64,000 bases of DNA. Source: Chromatiaceae bacterium. GTDB taxonomy: Bacteria; Pseudomonadota; Gammaproteobacteria; Chromatiales; Chromatiaceae. The DNA is taken from NCBI GenBank assembly GCA_024235395.1, contig JACKMK010000004.1, positions 186,001-250,000 on the forward strand. Reading direction: 5' to 3'. The position numbers were made by a program, and so were the translations under genes. Positions within the stretch are counted from its first letter, which is position 1, and every line of letters starts with the position of its first letter. Positions 27,029 to 35,276 of this stretch are shown here, one piece after another. The notes beneath the pieces are model-generated. The model worked only from the letters and a program-made list of their open reading frames with translations, made no database searches and was not told where the DNA came from.

Positions 27029-27826
27029 TCAGGGTTCATTGACAGGGATACGTCGACGCTGCTGGATATCGCGCTCGAGAATATCGATCACCTCGCGAAA
27101 GGCCTCGGCATTCGCCGCATCGATCTCGGACAGGCGCCGGTGCGCATCCAGTACCAGATCCGCAAAAGCCCCGGCGCCATCTCCCTGCTCTGTCAGATCG
27201 GCCAGGTTGCCAACCTCACCTACGGGTTCACCACGCAATTCGAACAGGCGATCAAAACAGACCCCCAACAACGTGGAGGTCACAGCTGCCTCGGTGGTCA
27301 CAATGATCGGCCGAGGTTTGTCCTGTTCACGCGACCAGTTGGCGATCCTTACCAGGACACCCAGGCAGGTGCTGTCGATCTTTTCCGCCTCGGTCAGATC
27401 GACGTAGAACCTGTACGTGTCTTCAGCTTCAAACGCGCGGTCCAGCAGTGCGTTGAGCGCGGGTGCCATCGAATAACGCAGATCGCCGCCCAGCTTGATG
27501 AACCAGGTCCCATGATCTTGTGCGTAGCGCGCAAAGTGCTCGGGCATCGTCATTCCATCCGCTCGATAACGGGCATAGATATCGTCAGGATAGGCGCCCC
27601 CGGCTTCCAATCCCAGCGCACGAAGCAGGTCCATGCGCGACAGCCCCGGCCGGGATGCCGCGATGAGCAGTTGCGCACGTTTTTCGTCCAGCCGGCGGCC
27701 GGCCAGGACCGCTACAACACGGTCTTCGATACGCGCCAAAGATGCGCTCGCCGTGTGGCAAAAGCTGCTGCAAACCGCGCCAGGCTGCGGCATCCCGCTC
27801 CAGTCGCTCGGCGTCGCTCTCACCAT
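27029..27826 (-). CDS. STAS-domain protein, 5' part displaced by a frameshift
   Basis: The intact 3' part encodes a STAS (anti-anti-sigma-type) domain: GTWFIKLGGDLRYSMAPALN, FYVDLTEAEKIDSTCLGVLV with the conserved Asp-Ser, and a C-terminal helical tail. A protein starting at the ATG at 27553 (MTMPEHF) would be complete on its own. However, coding-like sequence continues upstream in the same frame (LARIEDRVVAVLAGRRLDE), while a good ATG at 27887 (MTHFNFVSYLPG), overlapping the upstream receiver gene as ATGA, lies in a different frame. Joining them needs a one-base change near 27745-27760. So either this gene is frameshifted or the base call is wrong. STAS proteins of this type usually act in partner-switch regulation. 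Confidence 0.6.
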   Translation of the reverse strand: MVRATPSDWSGMPQPGAVCSSFCHTASASLARIEDRVVAVLAGRRLDEKRAQLLIAASRPGLSRMDLLRALGLEAGGAYPDDIYARYRADGMTMPEHFARYAQDHGTWFIKLGGDLRYSMAPALNALLDRAFEAEDTYRFYVDLTEAEKIDSTCLGVLVRIANWSREQDKPRPIIVTTEAAVTSTLLGVCFDRLFELRGEPVGEVGNLADLTEQGDGAGAFADLVLDAHRRLSEIDAANAEAFREVIDILERDIQQRRRIPVNEP

Positions 27827-27883
27827 CGTGCTGCGGAACGCGAAATCCGCTGCCTGGGAGATAACTGACGAAATTGAAATGCG

Positions 27884-28305
27884 TCATTGGGTCATCCTCG
27901 ACCACCAGTCGGCGAACCCGATTGGTTGCCCTGCGACATATAATCGAATCGCGCCGCGTAACCCAGCCATATTCTTGATCGGCGCGTGAAACACCGGGAC
28001 GTAACGCATATCCGATTTGCGCAATCGTGCAGTTGCCTGTTCGCCCGTTGAACCGGTCAGCACGATGAATCGCACCTCCGGCGCAGGGCCACGAAGCTGC
28101 GGTATCGCCTGGGTTCCATCGCCGCCCGGCAGGCGGTGGTCCACCATGCGGACATCCCTGGGGTCCCCGTATTCCACGAAGCTCAGCGCCTGTTCGACGC
28201 ATGCGTGACAGACGCCGACATACCGCCCTCCCCCAGGACAGCCGCGAGGCTGTCGCAGATCCATTGCCCATCATCAACAGATCCGTTGGCGCTCCCGGTC
28301 TGCAA
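27884..28305 (-). pseudogene. receiver-domain (REC) protein, frameshifted
   Basis: Two frames together read as one receiver domain. The first holds SVDDGQWICDSLAAVLGEGG (acidic pocket and helix 1) and ends at a stop near 28180. The second carries ALSFVEYGDPRDV, the phospho-acceptor region MVDHRLPGGDG, FIVLTGSTGEQ and the Lys-containing HAPIKN. Joining them needs a single-base correction around 28180-28195. The stop overlaps the ATG of the following STAS gene (ATGA), so the pair was built as an operon. The start is uncertain (a TTG at 28305 is possible). It may be a true pseudogene or a sequencing error. Confidence 0.55.
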
Positions 28306-28415
28306 GACCAGCCACTGTGCATCGCCTGCATTCGGTTACAATATGGCTGATAGGCCGCTGCGGCATCGCCAATAACCATGGCCACCGAATTTTCGCAAAC
28401 AGGAGAAACACCGAG

Positions 28416-29051
28416 ATGCGCCACGCCCTTACCCTGGCAGCACTGCTCACCGCCTTGGCCCAGTCCTCCAACGCGGGCGATGCGCCGGGATTCGAGTGGA
28501 CCCAGGAAAAATTCGACCTGGTTGCCGCCGCGGACAGTGCCGCAGGGGAAGCGGTAGCTCAAAAATACCGCTGCCGAAAATGTCACAATGACACCGGAGT
28601 CAGCGACGACGAAGACGTTCCGACGATCGCCGGTCAGCGCCCCACCTATATCTACAAGCAGCTCACAGACTTCAAAGACGAGGTTCGCAGCGACGAAGAC
28701 ATGCAGAAGGTGGCGAAAAAGCTCTCAGAACAGGACATGGTGAATATTGCGGCCTGGTACAGCCAACAGCAGCGGCCCGCCATGGTGGGCGGCGACGCAC
28801 CGTTGGTTGTCAAAATCTGCGACAGCTGCCACGAGAAGGACATTGTCGAAAAGGACGACCGCATCGAGGTCGCGCCGGTGATCACCGGACAGGTCCGCAA
28901 GTACCTGAGAAAGTCGATGCAGGCCTTCAAACAGGCCGACCGCAGCAACGACTTGTTCAGCCGCATGCAAAGCGTTTCGCACAAGCTGAACAGTGAGGAG
29001 ATCACCCGGCTGGCGCGTTACTATGGCGCCTTGGAACCCGACGTCGACTGA
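28416..29051 (+). CDS. di-haem cytochrome c4-like protein
   Basis: A 211-residue periplasmic protein with a signal peptide (MRHALTLAALLTALAQSSNAG) and two haem motifs, CRKCH (about residue 50) and CDSCH (about 143), dividing it into two class I cytochrome lobes as in cytochrome c4. Each lobe has a following Met-containing region for the axial ligand (for example SEQDMVNIAAWYS). It likely carries electrons to a terminal oxidase. AGGAG precedes the ATG at 28416. It converges on a pair of mono-haem cytochromes; a short hairpin CGGCC-tccc-GGCCG lies between. Confidence 0.88.
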   Translation: MRHALTLAALLTALAQSSNAGDAPGFEWTQEKFDLVAAADSAAGEAVAQKYRCRKCHNDTGVSDDEDVPTIAGQRPTYIYKQLTDFKDEVRSDEDMQKVAKKLSEQDMVNIAAWYSQQQRPAMVGGDAPLVVKICDSCHEKDIVEKDDRIEVAPVITGQVRKYLRKSMQAFKQADRSNDLFSRMQSVSHKLNSEEITRLARYYGALEPDVD

Positions 29052-29076
29052 CAGCCGTGCGGCCTCCCGGCCGGCG

Positions 29077-29412
29077 TCACTCGTTGGGAAGGACCTCCAG
29101 CACATTGGTCTCCTGGCTGGAGAACCATGCCGCCAGGTCGCGCATGTCCTGGTTGCTGAGATTGGCAACCATGTTCCCCATCAGCATGTCCTTGCGCCGG
29201 CCGCTTTTGTATTGCTGTAGTGCCTGAAACAGGTACGATTCGTACTGCCCTGCCAGACGCGGGTTCGCGCCGATCACGCTGTTCCCGTCGGCGCCATGAC
29301 AACCTGCACACACCGCGGATTTCTCTTTGCCCGCCTGCGGATCGCCGCCCGCCTGCGCCTGTCCAGCGCACGTCGCCACAGCTACCAACGAGAGATAGAT
29401 TGCTGCTTTCAT
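29077..29412 (-). CDS. mono-haem class I cytochrome c
   Basis: A 111-residue periplasmic cytochrome with a signal peptide ending AQA and one haem site CAGCH in SAVCAGCHGADG. It then has IGANPRLAGQYESYLFQALQQYKSG and a C-terminal axial Met region (NMVANLSNQDMRDLAAWFSS), the usual pattern of cytochrome c553/c4-like single lobes. It follows the next cytochrome gene by only 12 bases, so the two form an operon and may act together as electron carriers. The ATG at 29412 begins the signal peptide. Confidence 0.9.
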   Translation of the reverse strand: MKAAIYLSLVAVATCAGQAQAGGDPQAGKEKSAVCAGCHGADGNSVIGANPRLAGQYESYLFQALQQYKSGRRKDMLMGNMVANLSNQDMRDLAAWFSSQETNVLEVLPNE

Positions 29413-29424
29413 GATCTCATCCAT

Positions 29425-29757
29425 TCACTTGCCGACAGACGAAAAGTAGGCTGCGATGTCCGCGATGTCCTGATCACTGAGACTCTGTGCATTGCCTTGC
29501 ATTGTGACATGCGCGCGTGTTCCCGAGCGGTATGCGAGCAGCGCCGAGATGATATAGGCCTCGTTCTGCCCCCCGACCTTCGGCACGTGATAGTTGGGGT
29601 AGGCATTCGAATACGACGGAATCGCATGACATCCCAGGCAGGTATCCGCCTTCACGCGGCCGCGCTCCGCATCGCCGTCGATGGCATGCGCGCTGGTGGC
29701 CGCCAGCCCACCCAGCAGTAAGCCCGCAACCAGTTTTCCACGCAACAATGACCGCAT
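29425..29757 (-). CDS. mono-haem class I cytochrome c
   Basis: A 110-residue periplasmic protein: signal peptide (MRSLLRGKLVAGLLLGGLAATSAHA), haem motif CLGCH in ADTCLGCHAIPSYSNAYPNYHVPKVGGQ, and a terminal SDQDIADIAAYFSS segment. The haem region with its Ser/Tyr-Asn-Tyr stretch differs from the partner gene, so the two are not simple duplicates. It is the first gene of a two-cytochrome operon on minus. Confidence 0.88.
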   Translation of the reverse strand: MRSLLRGKLVAGLLLGGLAATSAHAIDGDAERGRVKADTCLGCHAIPSYSNAYPNYHVPKVGGQNEAYIISALLAYRSGTRAHVTMQGNAQSLSDQDIADIAAYFSSVGK

Positions 29758-30102
29758 ATCCCCCCCTTGTCGTATGCCGCTTCGCGGTTTCGCGAGTATA
29801 CGCGGATCCCGCTGATTGTTCGCGTTGAAACGGGACAGAATAGTCTATGGACAGCGGAGAGCCGCTCAGGGCGGCGACCGGCCGGCAGGACGGTCGCCCT
29901 GGAGGAGATGGGGGATACTGCCAGCGAAACCCGGGGCTCAACAATGCCCCGACCAACCCCGCCGGGGCCTGCACGCGGCAAAGGAAGCCCCGGTAGGGTT
30001 GCGGACGGAATCTGTGGTACCGATCACGAGCGACGCGCGAACTGCGATACGCCGCGAAACACGGCGCGCATCAAGGACGACGGGAGCGGTCGACGCCGAC
30101 CG
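29758..30102. other. intergenic, no gene recognised
   Basis: 345 bases upstream of the two-cytochrome operon and downstream of the CZB gene, all on minus. No frame with a family resemblance; the cytochrome operon promoter should lie near 29760-29830. No T-tract terminator was found. Confidence 0.35.
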
Positions 30103-30552
30103 TCAATACACGGCGGCCAGATCTTCCTCAGTCATCTGGCTCACTTCCTGCTCGAGCAGATTGATCGCCTCGAGCAACGTCGACGAGACGGCGAGCAGCT
30201 TTTCCATCAATTCTTCCGCTTCCGCCTGGTGTTCCTTCTTTACCTTGGCAGTGGACTTGAACATCTTCTGCAGAACACCGCGGTCGTCACTACCAAACAA
30301 CAGCTTGAAGATCTTCATATAGATCTGATGCAGCATCTCATGCGGCGTATCGATCGCCGAATACGCACTGAGCGAGGCGAGTGCCTGGCCCGGCCCGTGA
30401 TACCAGCGTCCAAATTTGCAGTCGGTATGGATCACCGGCACATGTGCCTGCTCGACTGGAATGCCCACAATCAACGCCTGCGCGTAAGAGCGCCATTGAA
30501 TATGCGCCGACTTTGCCTGGCGCAACTGCAAGAGAGCCTCTTTCTTGTTCAT
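30103..30552 (-). CDS. stand-alone CZB (chemoreceptor zinc-binding) domain protein
   Basis: A 149-residue soluble protein. Residues about 15-90 fit the CZB domain: an early His (SAHIQWRSYAQAL), HTDCKFGRWYHGPG with the Cys and His of the zinc site, and a later His (TPHEMLHQIY). A long helix follows with KVKKEHQAEAEELMEKLL. CZB domains usually sit at the end of chemoreceptors or diguanylate cyclases and sense zinc or hypochlorous acid; here it stands alone. It may act in trans on one of the signalling proteins nearby. The start at 30552 has a GAGGGTGG ribosome site. Confidence 0.78.
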   Translation of the reverse strand: MNKKEALLQLRQAKSAHIQWRSYAQALIVGIPVEQAHVPVIHTDCKFGRWYHGPGQALASLSAYSAIDTPHEMLHQIYMKIFKLLFGSDDRGVLQKMFKSTAKVKKEHQAEAEELMEKLLAVSSTLLEAINLLEQEVSQMTEEDLAAVY

Positions 30553-30847
30553 TTCCACCCTCGATCTTGGTTTCGAACACCGGCGCTGCATAGATTGCAG
30601 GCGCGTGTAATCAACACCAGTCCGTGGCCGGAGCAACTACGTCGCGGCGTCAATCTGCCGGAACGAACTCAAATCCCTTGGGCTGCTGGAGGGTAGTGGC
30701 GTTCGACGTGGGTTTATCTTTAACTACTGGGGAAAATAAGGTTTTTGTCGCCAGTTGGGCGGGAAATGCCCCCGCACGGCAATGACCGACAGACATAATC
30801 GACAGAGGGTCCTCGAGCGCCGGCGCCGATCGTGCCGCAAAGCCAGC
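30553..30847. other. intergenic, no gene recognised
   Basis: 295 bases between the CHASE2-EAL gene and the CZB gene, both on minus. The stretch TTTATCTTTAACTACTGGGGAAAATAAGG around 30713-30740 is AT-rich and is a candidate promoter for the CZB gene. Nothing else was recognised. Confidence 0.3.
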
Positions 30848-33361
30848 TCAGCCGGTATTGCGCACGTCCGCACCCGGCGGCACGCGCCTGTCCGAACCGC
30901 GCGCCTTGCGCGATGGACTGCCGAGCAGAAAGGTGATGTCCCGCGCCGGCATCGGCTGGCTGAAATAGAAGCCCTGCAGTTCGTCGCACCCCTGTTGCTT
31001 GAGGATCGCGGCCTGATCCTGGGTTTCCACACCTTCGGCGATCACATCCAGCTTCAACCGTTTCGCCATGCTGATGATGGTCGCGGTGATCTCCCGAACG
31101 TCGTCGTTGACGGCGATCTCGCGCGTGAACGACTGGTCGATTTTGATGCGGTCGAGCGGAAAGTGCTGCAGGTTGCTGAGCGAAGAGTAACCCGTACCGA
31201 AGTCATCGATCGCCAGGCCGATCCCGAGTTGCTTCAAACGGCGCATCGCGGACGTCGCCTCTTCCAGGTTGTGCATCAAGGTGCTCTCGGTGATCTCCAG
31301 TTCCAACATTCGGGGATCGAGGCCGCTCTCTGCCAATGCACTCTCCACCTGCTCTACCAGGTGTTCGTCGGCGAACTGCAGCGGCGAGAGGTTGACTGCG
31401 AGGCGGATCGGGCGTTCGGCAGATGCATTCCATCGCTGGGTCTGCTCGCAGGCGGTGTGCAACACCCAGGTGCCGATCGTCTGGATCAGACCGGTGTGTT
31501 CGGCGACCGGGATGAAGGTGCCGGGGAATACCAGCCCGAGTTCCGGATTGTGCCATCGCAACAGCGCTTCCAGGCCGATGATGTGAATTCCGCTGGCATC
31601 GACCTGAGGCTGGTAGTAGACCTCGAATTCACGACGCTCGATCGCATAGATCAGGGCCTGTTCCAGGCGCGATCGTGCGTGTACCTCGCGCGCAATCTCG
31701 TTGGAGAAGACGCACGGTACCGGGCTGTGCTCGATCCTCGCGCGAAACATCGCGATATATGCATCGCGCAACAACGCGTTGCCATCCGCGCTGGCCTCAG
31801 GCCACAGGCTGAGGCCGATTCGGGGCACGAGAAACACTTTCGAATCCTCTGCAGGCAGCGGTTCCCTCAGCGCCTCGACGAGGTTGTTCGCGACATCCAG
31901 CGCCTCTGTGACGCCATTGATTTCCCGCAACAGTATTCCGAAGTCGTCGCTGTTCAGATGGGCCACCAGATCCCCGCTGCGTACGACCCGACCGAGGCGC
32001 GTGGCAACGGTGCGCAACAATTCGTCTCCGTCGAGCCGACCGACGATCTCACCGGCTGCCCCCGACCATTTCACATGCACGATGACCAGCGCGGTCGTGC
32101 CGGCCGTCTGATCGCCGGTCTGAAGTTGTCGCAGCTGTTGATCGAGCACGAACTGGTTCGGCAGATCGGTGGTCACGTGATGCAGCGCCTGGTGTTCGAT
32201 CCGGACCTCGAGATTTCGATTGATGCGTATCTCGCGAACCAGGGTCCAGGCACCCCACAGCGGAAACCCGAGAATGATCGGCGCAATCGCGGCACTGGGT
32301 GGAAACCAGATCTGCCAACCGACCAGCAGAAATGCCGTGAACGCGAGCACGAGCGCCACACACAACGGAAACAGTACGACCGCCGTTCGATAGCTTGGGG
32401 TCAACAACAGCATCACCGAAAGCAATGCGACACCAGCACTCAACCAACGATAAGACGTGGAATCGATCTCGCGCGCCAATCGTCCACCAAGGATGCCACT
32501 GAGAATATGGCCGCTGAGTTCCACACCGGGCATTCTGCGATGTTCAAGCGATACCGGCGATGCCAGAAAGTCACCGAGACCGGCCGCAATCGCGCCGACC
32601 AGCACGTACTGGCCGCCCAGAGTTTCGGCCAGGTCGTCATCTTCGAGCACCTGCTGGAACGACACCGTGCGGATCGCTCCCCGCCGCGCGTCGAAAGGCA
32701 CGAAATAGCGATCGCTGCGGGCCCAACCGAGAATCTCCCCGTCCGACGACACCGGTCGTTCATAGAACGGTCCACTGCCCCCGCCCACCTCGGCGATCGC
32801 CAGTGCGAATGCAGGCCAGTGCGGTGTTCCCAGACCCGCATACAGAAAAAAGCTGCGCGACAGACCGTCCACATCCACTTCGACGTCGGCATGACCCAAC
32901 GCAGCAGCGGAAGCGGCAAGCCTCGGGATCGGCAACACCTCGGAGATCGACTGTCCCGCGATGGGATGACTGGGCGCCACCGCGAGGACCGTTCGACCAT
33001 TGCTCTGCATCGCCTCGGCCAGGAGACGGTCTGCCTCAGAATCGTCTTCCTCGAGCTCGGCGAACAAGACGTCATAGCCAACTGCACGCGCGCCGGCCTC
33101 TGTCAAACGCTCCAGCATGCGCGCGTGCACCCTTCGCGACCAGGGCCAGCGTCCCAGACGCTGCAGGCTGAGGTCGTCGATCGCCACGATCGTGACCAGT
33201 TCACTCGCCCGGTGGTCACTGGCACGAAGAAAGTAGTCGTATACGAGATAGTCGATACGCTGCAAAGTGTTGTTGCTGGCCAAAAGATACGCGAACGCCA
33301 TCGCCAGCGTGGCCGTCAGCAGTATGCCCGGATGCAATCGCTTCAGGACCCGACCCGCCAT
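30848..33361 (-). CDS. CHASE2-EAL c-di-GMP phosphodiesterase with degenerate GGDEF
   Basis: An 837-residue membrane protein. TM1 is at about 10-30, then an extracytoplasmic CHASE2 domain (about 35-310; LVTIVAIDDLSLQRLGRWPWSR is typical), then TM2-TM4 (about 315-390). The GGDEF domain is degenerate: LNSDDF stands where GGDEF should be, so no cyclase activity is expected. The EAL domain is complete (GLEALLRW, VNLSPLQF, TEST, DDFGTGYSSLSNL, KIDQSF, AEGVET, QGFYF). The gene starts four bases after the stop of the LysM-FecR gene, a recurrent pairing with CHASE2 proteins; the FecR protein may relay an envelope signal to it. Confidence 0.92.
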   Translation of the reverse strand: MAGRVLKRLHPGILLTATLAMAFAYLLASNNTLQRIDYLVYDYFLRASDHRASELVTIVAIDDLSLQRLGRWPWSRRVHARMLERLTEAGARAVGYDVLFAELEEDDSEADRLLAEAMQSNGRTVLAVAPSHPIAGQSISEVLPIPRLAASAAALGHADVEVDVDGLSRSFFLYAGLGTPHWPAFALAIAEVGGGSGPFYERPVSSDGEILGWARSDRYFVPFDARRGAIRTVSFQQVLEDDDLAETLGGQYVLVGAIAAGLGDFLASPVSLEHRRMPGVELSGHILSGILGGRLAREIDSTSYRWLSAGVALLSVMLLLTPSYRTAVVLFPLCVALVLAFTAFLLVGWQIWFPPSAAIAPIILGFPLWGAWTLVREIRINRNLEVRIEHQALHHVTTDLPNQFVLDQQLRQLQTGDQTAGTTALVIVHVKWSGAAGEIVGRLDGDELLRTVATRLGRVVRSGDLVAHLNSDDFGILLREINGVTEALDVANNLVEALREPLPAEDSKVFLVPRIGLSLWPEASADGNALLRDAYIAMFRARIEHSPVPCVFSNEIAREVHARSRLEQALIYAIERREFEVYYQPQVDASGIHIIGLEALLRWHNPELGLVFPGTFIPVAEHTGLIQTIGTWVLHTACEQTQRWNASAERPIRLAVNLSPLQFADEHLVEQVESALAESGLDPRMLELEITESTLMHNLEEATSAMRRLKQLGIGLAIDDFGTGYSSLSNLQHFPLDRIKIDQSFTREIAVNDDVREITATIISMAKRLKLDVIAEGVETQDQAAILKQQGCDELQGFYFSQPMPARDITFLLGSPSRKARGSDRRVPPGADVRNTG

Positions 33362-33365
33362 CGTG

Positions 33366-35009
33366 TTACAGCGCCAAGAGCCCGATGACACCGATCAACG
33401 GTACCACCCACCAGCTACGATCCGGCGGCGGGTCGATGCGTTGCACCGCACCCCAGGGTCCGACAAAGCCACCCGACTCCACACTGCGGACACGCAGGTA
33501 GCGCACCTGCCCTGGCATGGGGTCGAACGCGAGCTGCGCCTCCGCACTCCGCTGATCGATCTCGAGGTCCTTGAACTGTGGATCCCTGGCCAGTTGCACG
33601 TCGTAGGACTGACCGGCATCGCCCGGTTTCCAGGAGGCCACGATACGGCCGTCATCCGTGGCCTCGACCCCGGCCTCGACGGTCTCCGGTACCGGTTTCA
33701 ACTGCCAGGAGCGGGAAACGCTCGGTGGCCCGACCTCGCCGCTGTCGGAGACGCTCATCACCCGCCAGTGATAAACACCTGGCGAGGCGTCTTCCGCGGT
33801 CGGGAACCGCGTGCCGTCCACGGATTCCTCGACGACCAGGGGAGCCGTGAACCCTGCATCGTTCGCGATCTCGATGCGATAGCTCTGTGCATCGGACGAT
33901 GCACTCCATTGCAGTTCCGCCGCCGTGCCACGCAGGGTCTTGCCGTCGGTCGGCTGCAGTGGCACAGGCGGCTGTGGCCGGGTATCGATCACCACGGCTT
34001 GAACGGTTTGCTCACCCTCCAGTCCCAGGTCGTCGATGCCGCGCACGCGCACAAAGTATTCGCCGTCCGGCAGATCGGGCAGTGTGACCCGCGCGCGCTC
34101 GACCACACGATCCCACACCAGCACGGCGAAATCCTGACCGGCACTGATCTCCGAGCGATAGGCGCGCGCGCCCTGCACGTCCTGCCAGACGAGCGGCCAA
34201 TTGAGTTCGCGGATGCGCGCCGCGGGCGGCTGCAGCTGCGGAGCGGGCAGCAAGCGCCGCGGCTTTACGGGTGCCTTGCCGACCGCGACCTGAGTACCGA
34301 AACCTGCAGGGACCAGATGTGCCTTGCGTCCACCGGATACCCGGACCTTGCCCTTCAACACCTCGATGTTGGAGACCTGCGCGCCGTCCTGTACAGCGGC
34401 GCGATACTCGGTGCCGCGCACCGCACTGATCGCCGAGGGGGTTTGGATCTCGAACCGAGATCCGGGCCCGGCAGCCGGCCTAACCCGGGTATCGAGCCGT
34501 CCTTCGATCAAATGTACCCGCGAGTCGACCATGCCGGTCTCCCCGTGTGCACTCAGATGATCGAAGCGCATCTCACTCCCGCCGTACAGGGTAAGCACAC
34601 TGCCGTCGGCGAATACCACCGTGGCAGTGCTGTCCGCCCCGGTCCGCAGGCTGTCGCCGAGCCGGATTTCCGCCCCCTCCGTCACCTGGGCCTTGCGACT
34701 GCCGTCGGCGCGTATCAGTTCCACCGGCCCACCGGCCGCCGCCAGACGCGCCGGCACCGGGTTGGTGCGGATCCATTTCATCGGCACCCGCAGTCGTGTC
34801 CCCGGCTGCATACGTCGCGGTCGCTGGACGGCGTTCAGCGTGCGGAGCTGTTCGAACCGCAGCGGTGTGTCGAGGTATTTCTCGCTGAAATCCCACAGAT
34901 TGTCGCCATCGGCGACCGTGTAGATCCACATCTCCTCGGCTGTTCCGACCGCCGGATGAAATATCAGCAGAAACAACAGTCCGTGAAGGATTCTTCCATG
35001 TGCGAACAC
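33366..35009 (-). CDS. exported LysM-FecR-domain protein
   Basis: A 547-residue envelope protein with a signal peptide (residues 1-24). A LysM-like domain follows (about 27-78, YTVADGDNLWDFSEKYLDTP...PGTRLRVP), then a FecR domain (about 95-205; EIRLGDSLRTGADSTATVVFADGS, SAVRGTEYRAAV). Two to three fibronectin-III-like repeats (about 265-520) come next. It ends in one membrane span (WWVVPLIGVIGLLAL), so the bulk faces the periplasm. The GTG start at 35009 has GGGGAG upstream. It is co-transcribed with the CHASE2-EAL gene. A peptidoglycan-linked sensory input is the likely role; ligand unknown. Confidence 0.87.
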   Translation of the reverse strand: MFAHGRILHGLLFLLIFHPAVGTAEEMWIYTVADGDNLWDFSEKYLDTPLRFEQLRTLNAVQRPRRMQPGTRLRVPMKWIRTNPVPARLAAAGGPVELIRADGSRKAQVTEGAEIRLGDSLRTGADSTATVVFADGSVLTLYGGSEMRFDHLSAHGETGMVDSRVHLIEGRLDTRVRPAAGPGSRFEIQTPSAISAVRGTEYRAAVQDGAQVSNIEVLKGKVRVSGGRKAHLVPAGFGTQVAVGKAPVKPRRLLPAPQLQPPAARIRELNWPLVWQDVQGARAYRSEISAGQDFAVLVWDRVVERARVTLPDLPDGEYFVRVRGIDDLGLEGEQTVQAVVIDTRPQPPVPLQPTDGKTLRGTAAELQWSASSDAQSYRIEIANDAGFTAPLVVEESVDGTRFPTAEDASPGVYHWRVMSVSDSGEVGPPSVSRSWQLKPVPETVEAGVEATDDGRIVASWKPGDAGQSYDVQLARDPQFKDLEIDQRSAEAQLAFDPMPGQVRYLRVRSVESGGFVGPWGAVQRIDPPPDRSWWVVPLIGVIGLLAL

Positions 35010-35276
35010 CGGCCCACTCCCCTTTTTTCGTTAAGTATAGTGGCGCACCGCCTGCGAGGCCGAGCGATGTGTCGAGCCCACGAGGCGGCGGTCGGTGATC
35101 CGGGCGCCGACGGGTGGTGCCTGGGTTTCGATCCGGAAATAGGCTCCCAACGGGCCCCGTCGTCCTGGACAGACGGTACCGTGATGGCAAACAGGCGCCC
35201 GCACTCCGACCCCCGCGAGCACCGCTCCTGTGGGTCATGGTTCAATAACACACTTCCGTTTCAACGGAGGATCCCG

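Noticed and set aside
30755..33388. 877-codon frame on plus opposite the CHASE2-EAL gene
   Set aside because: Its protein is Arg/His/Gln-rich without any domain, and the minus strand encodes a complete CHASE2-EAL protein there.
33267..35276. Long upstream extension of the aldo/keto reductase frame
   Set aside because: It is antisense to the FecR-domain gene; the Tat signal and GGAGG at 35277 define the true start.
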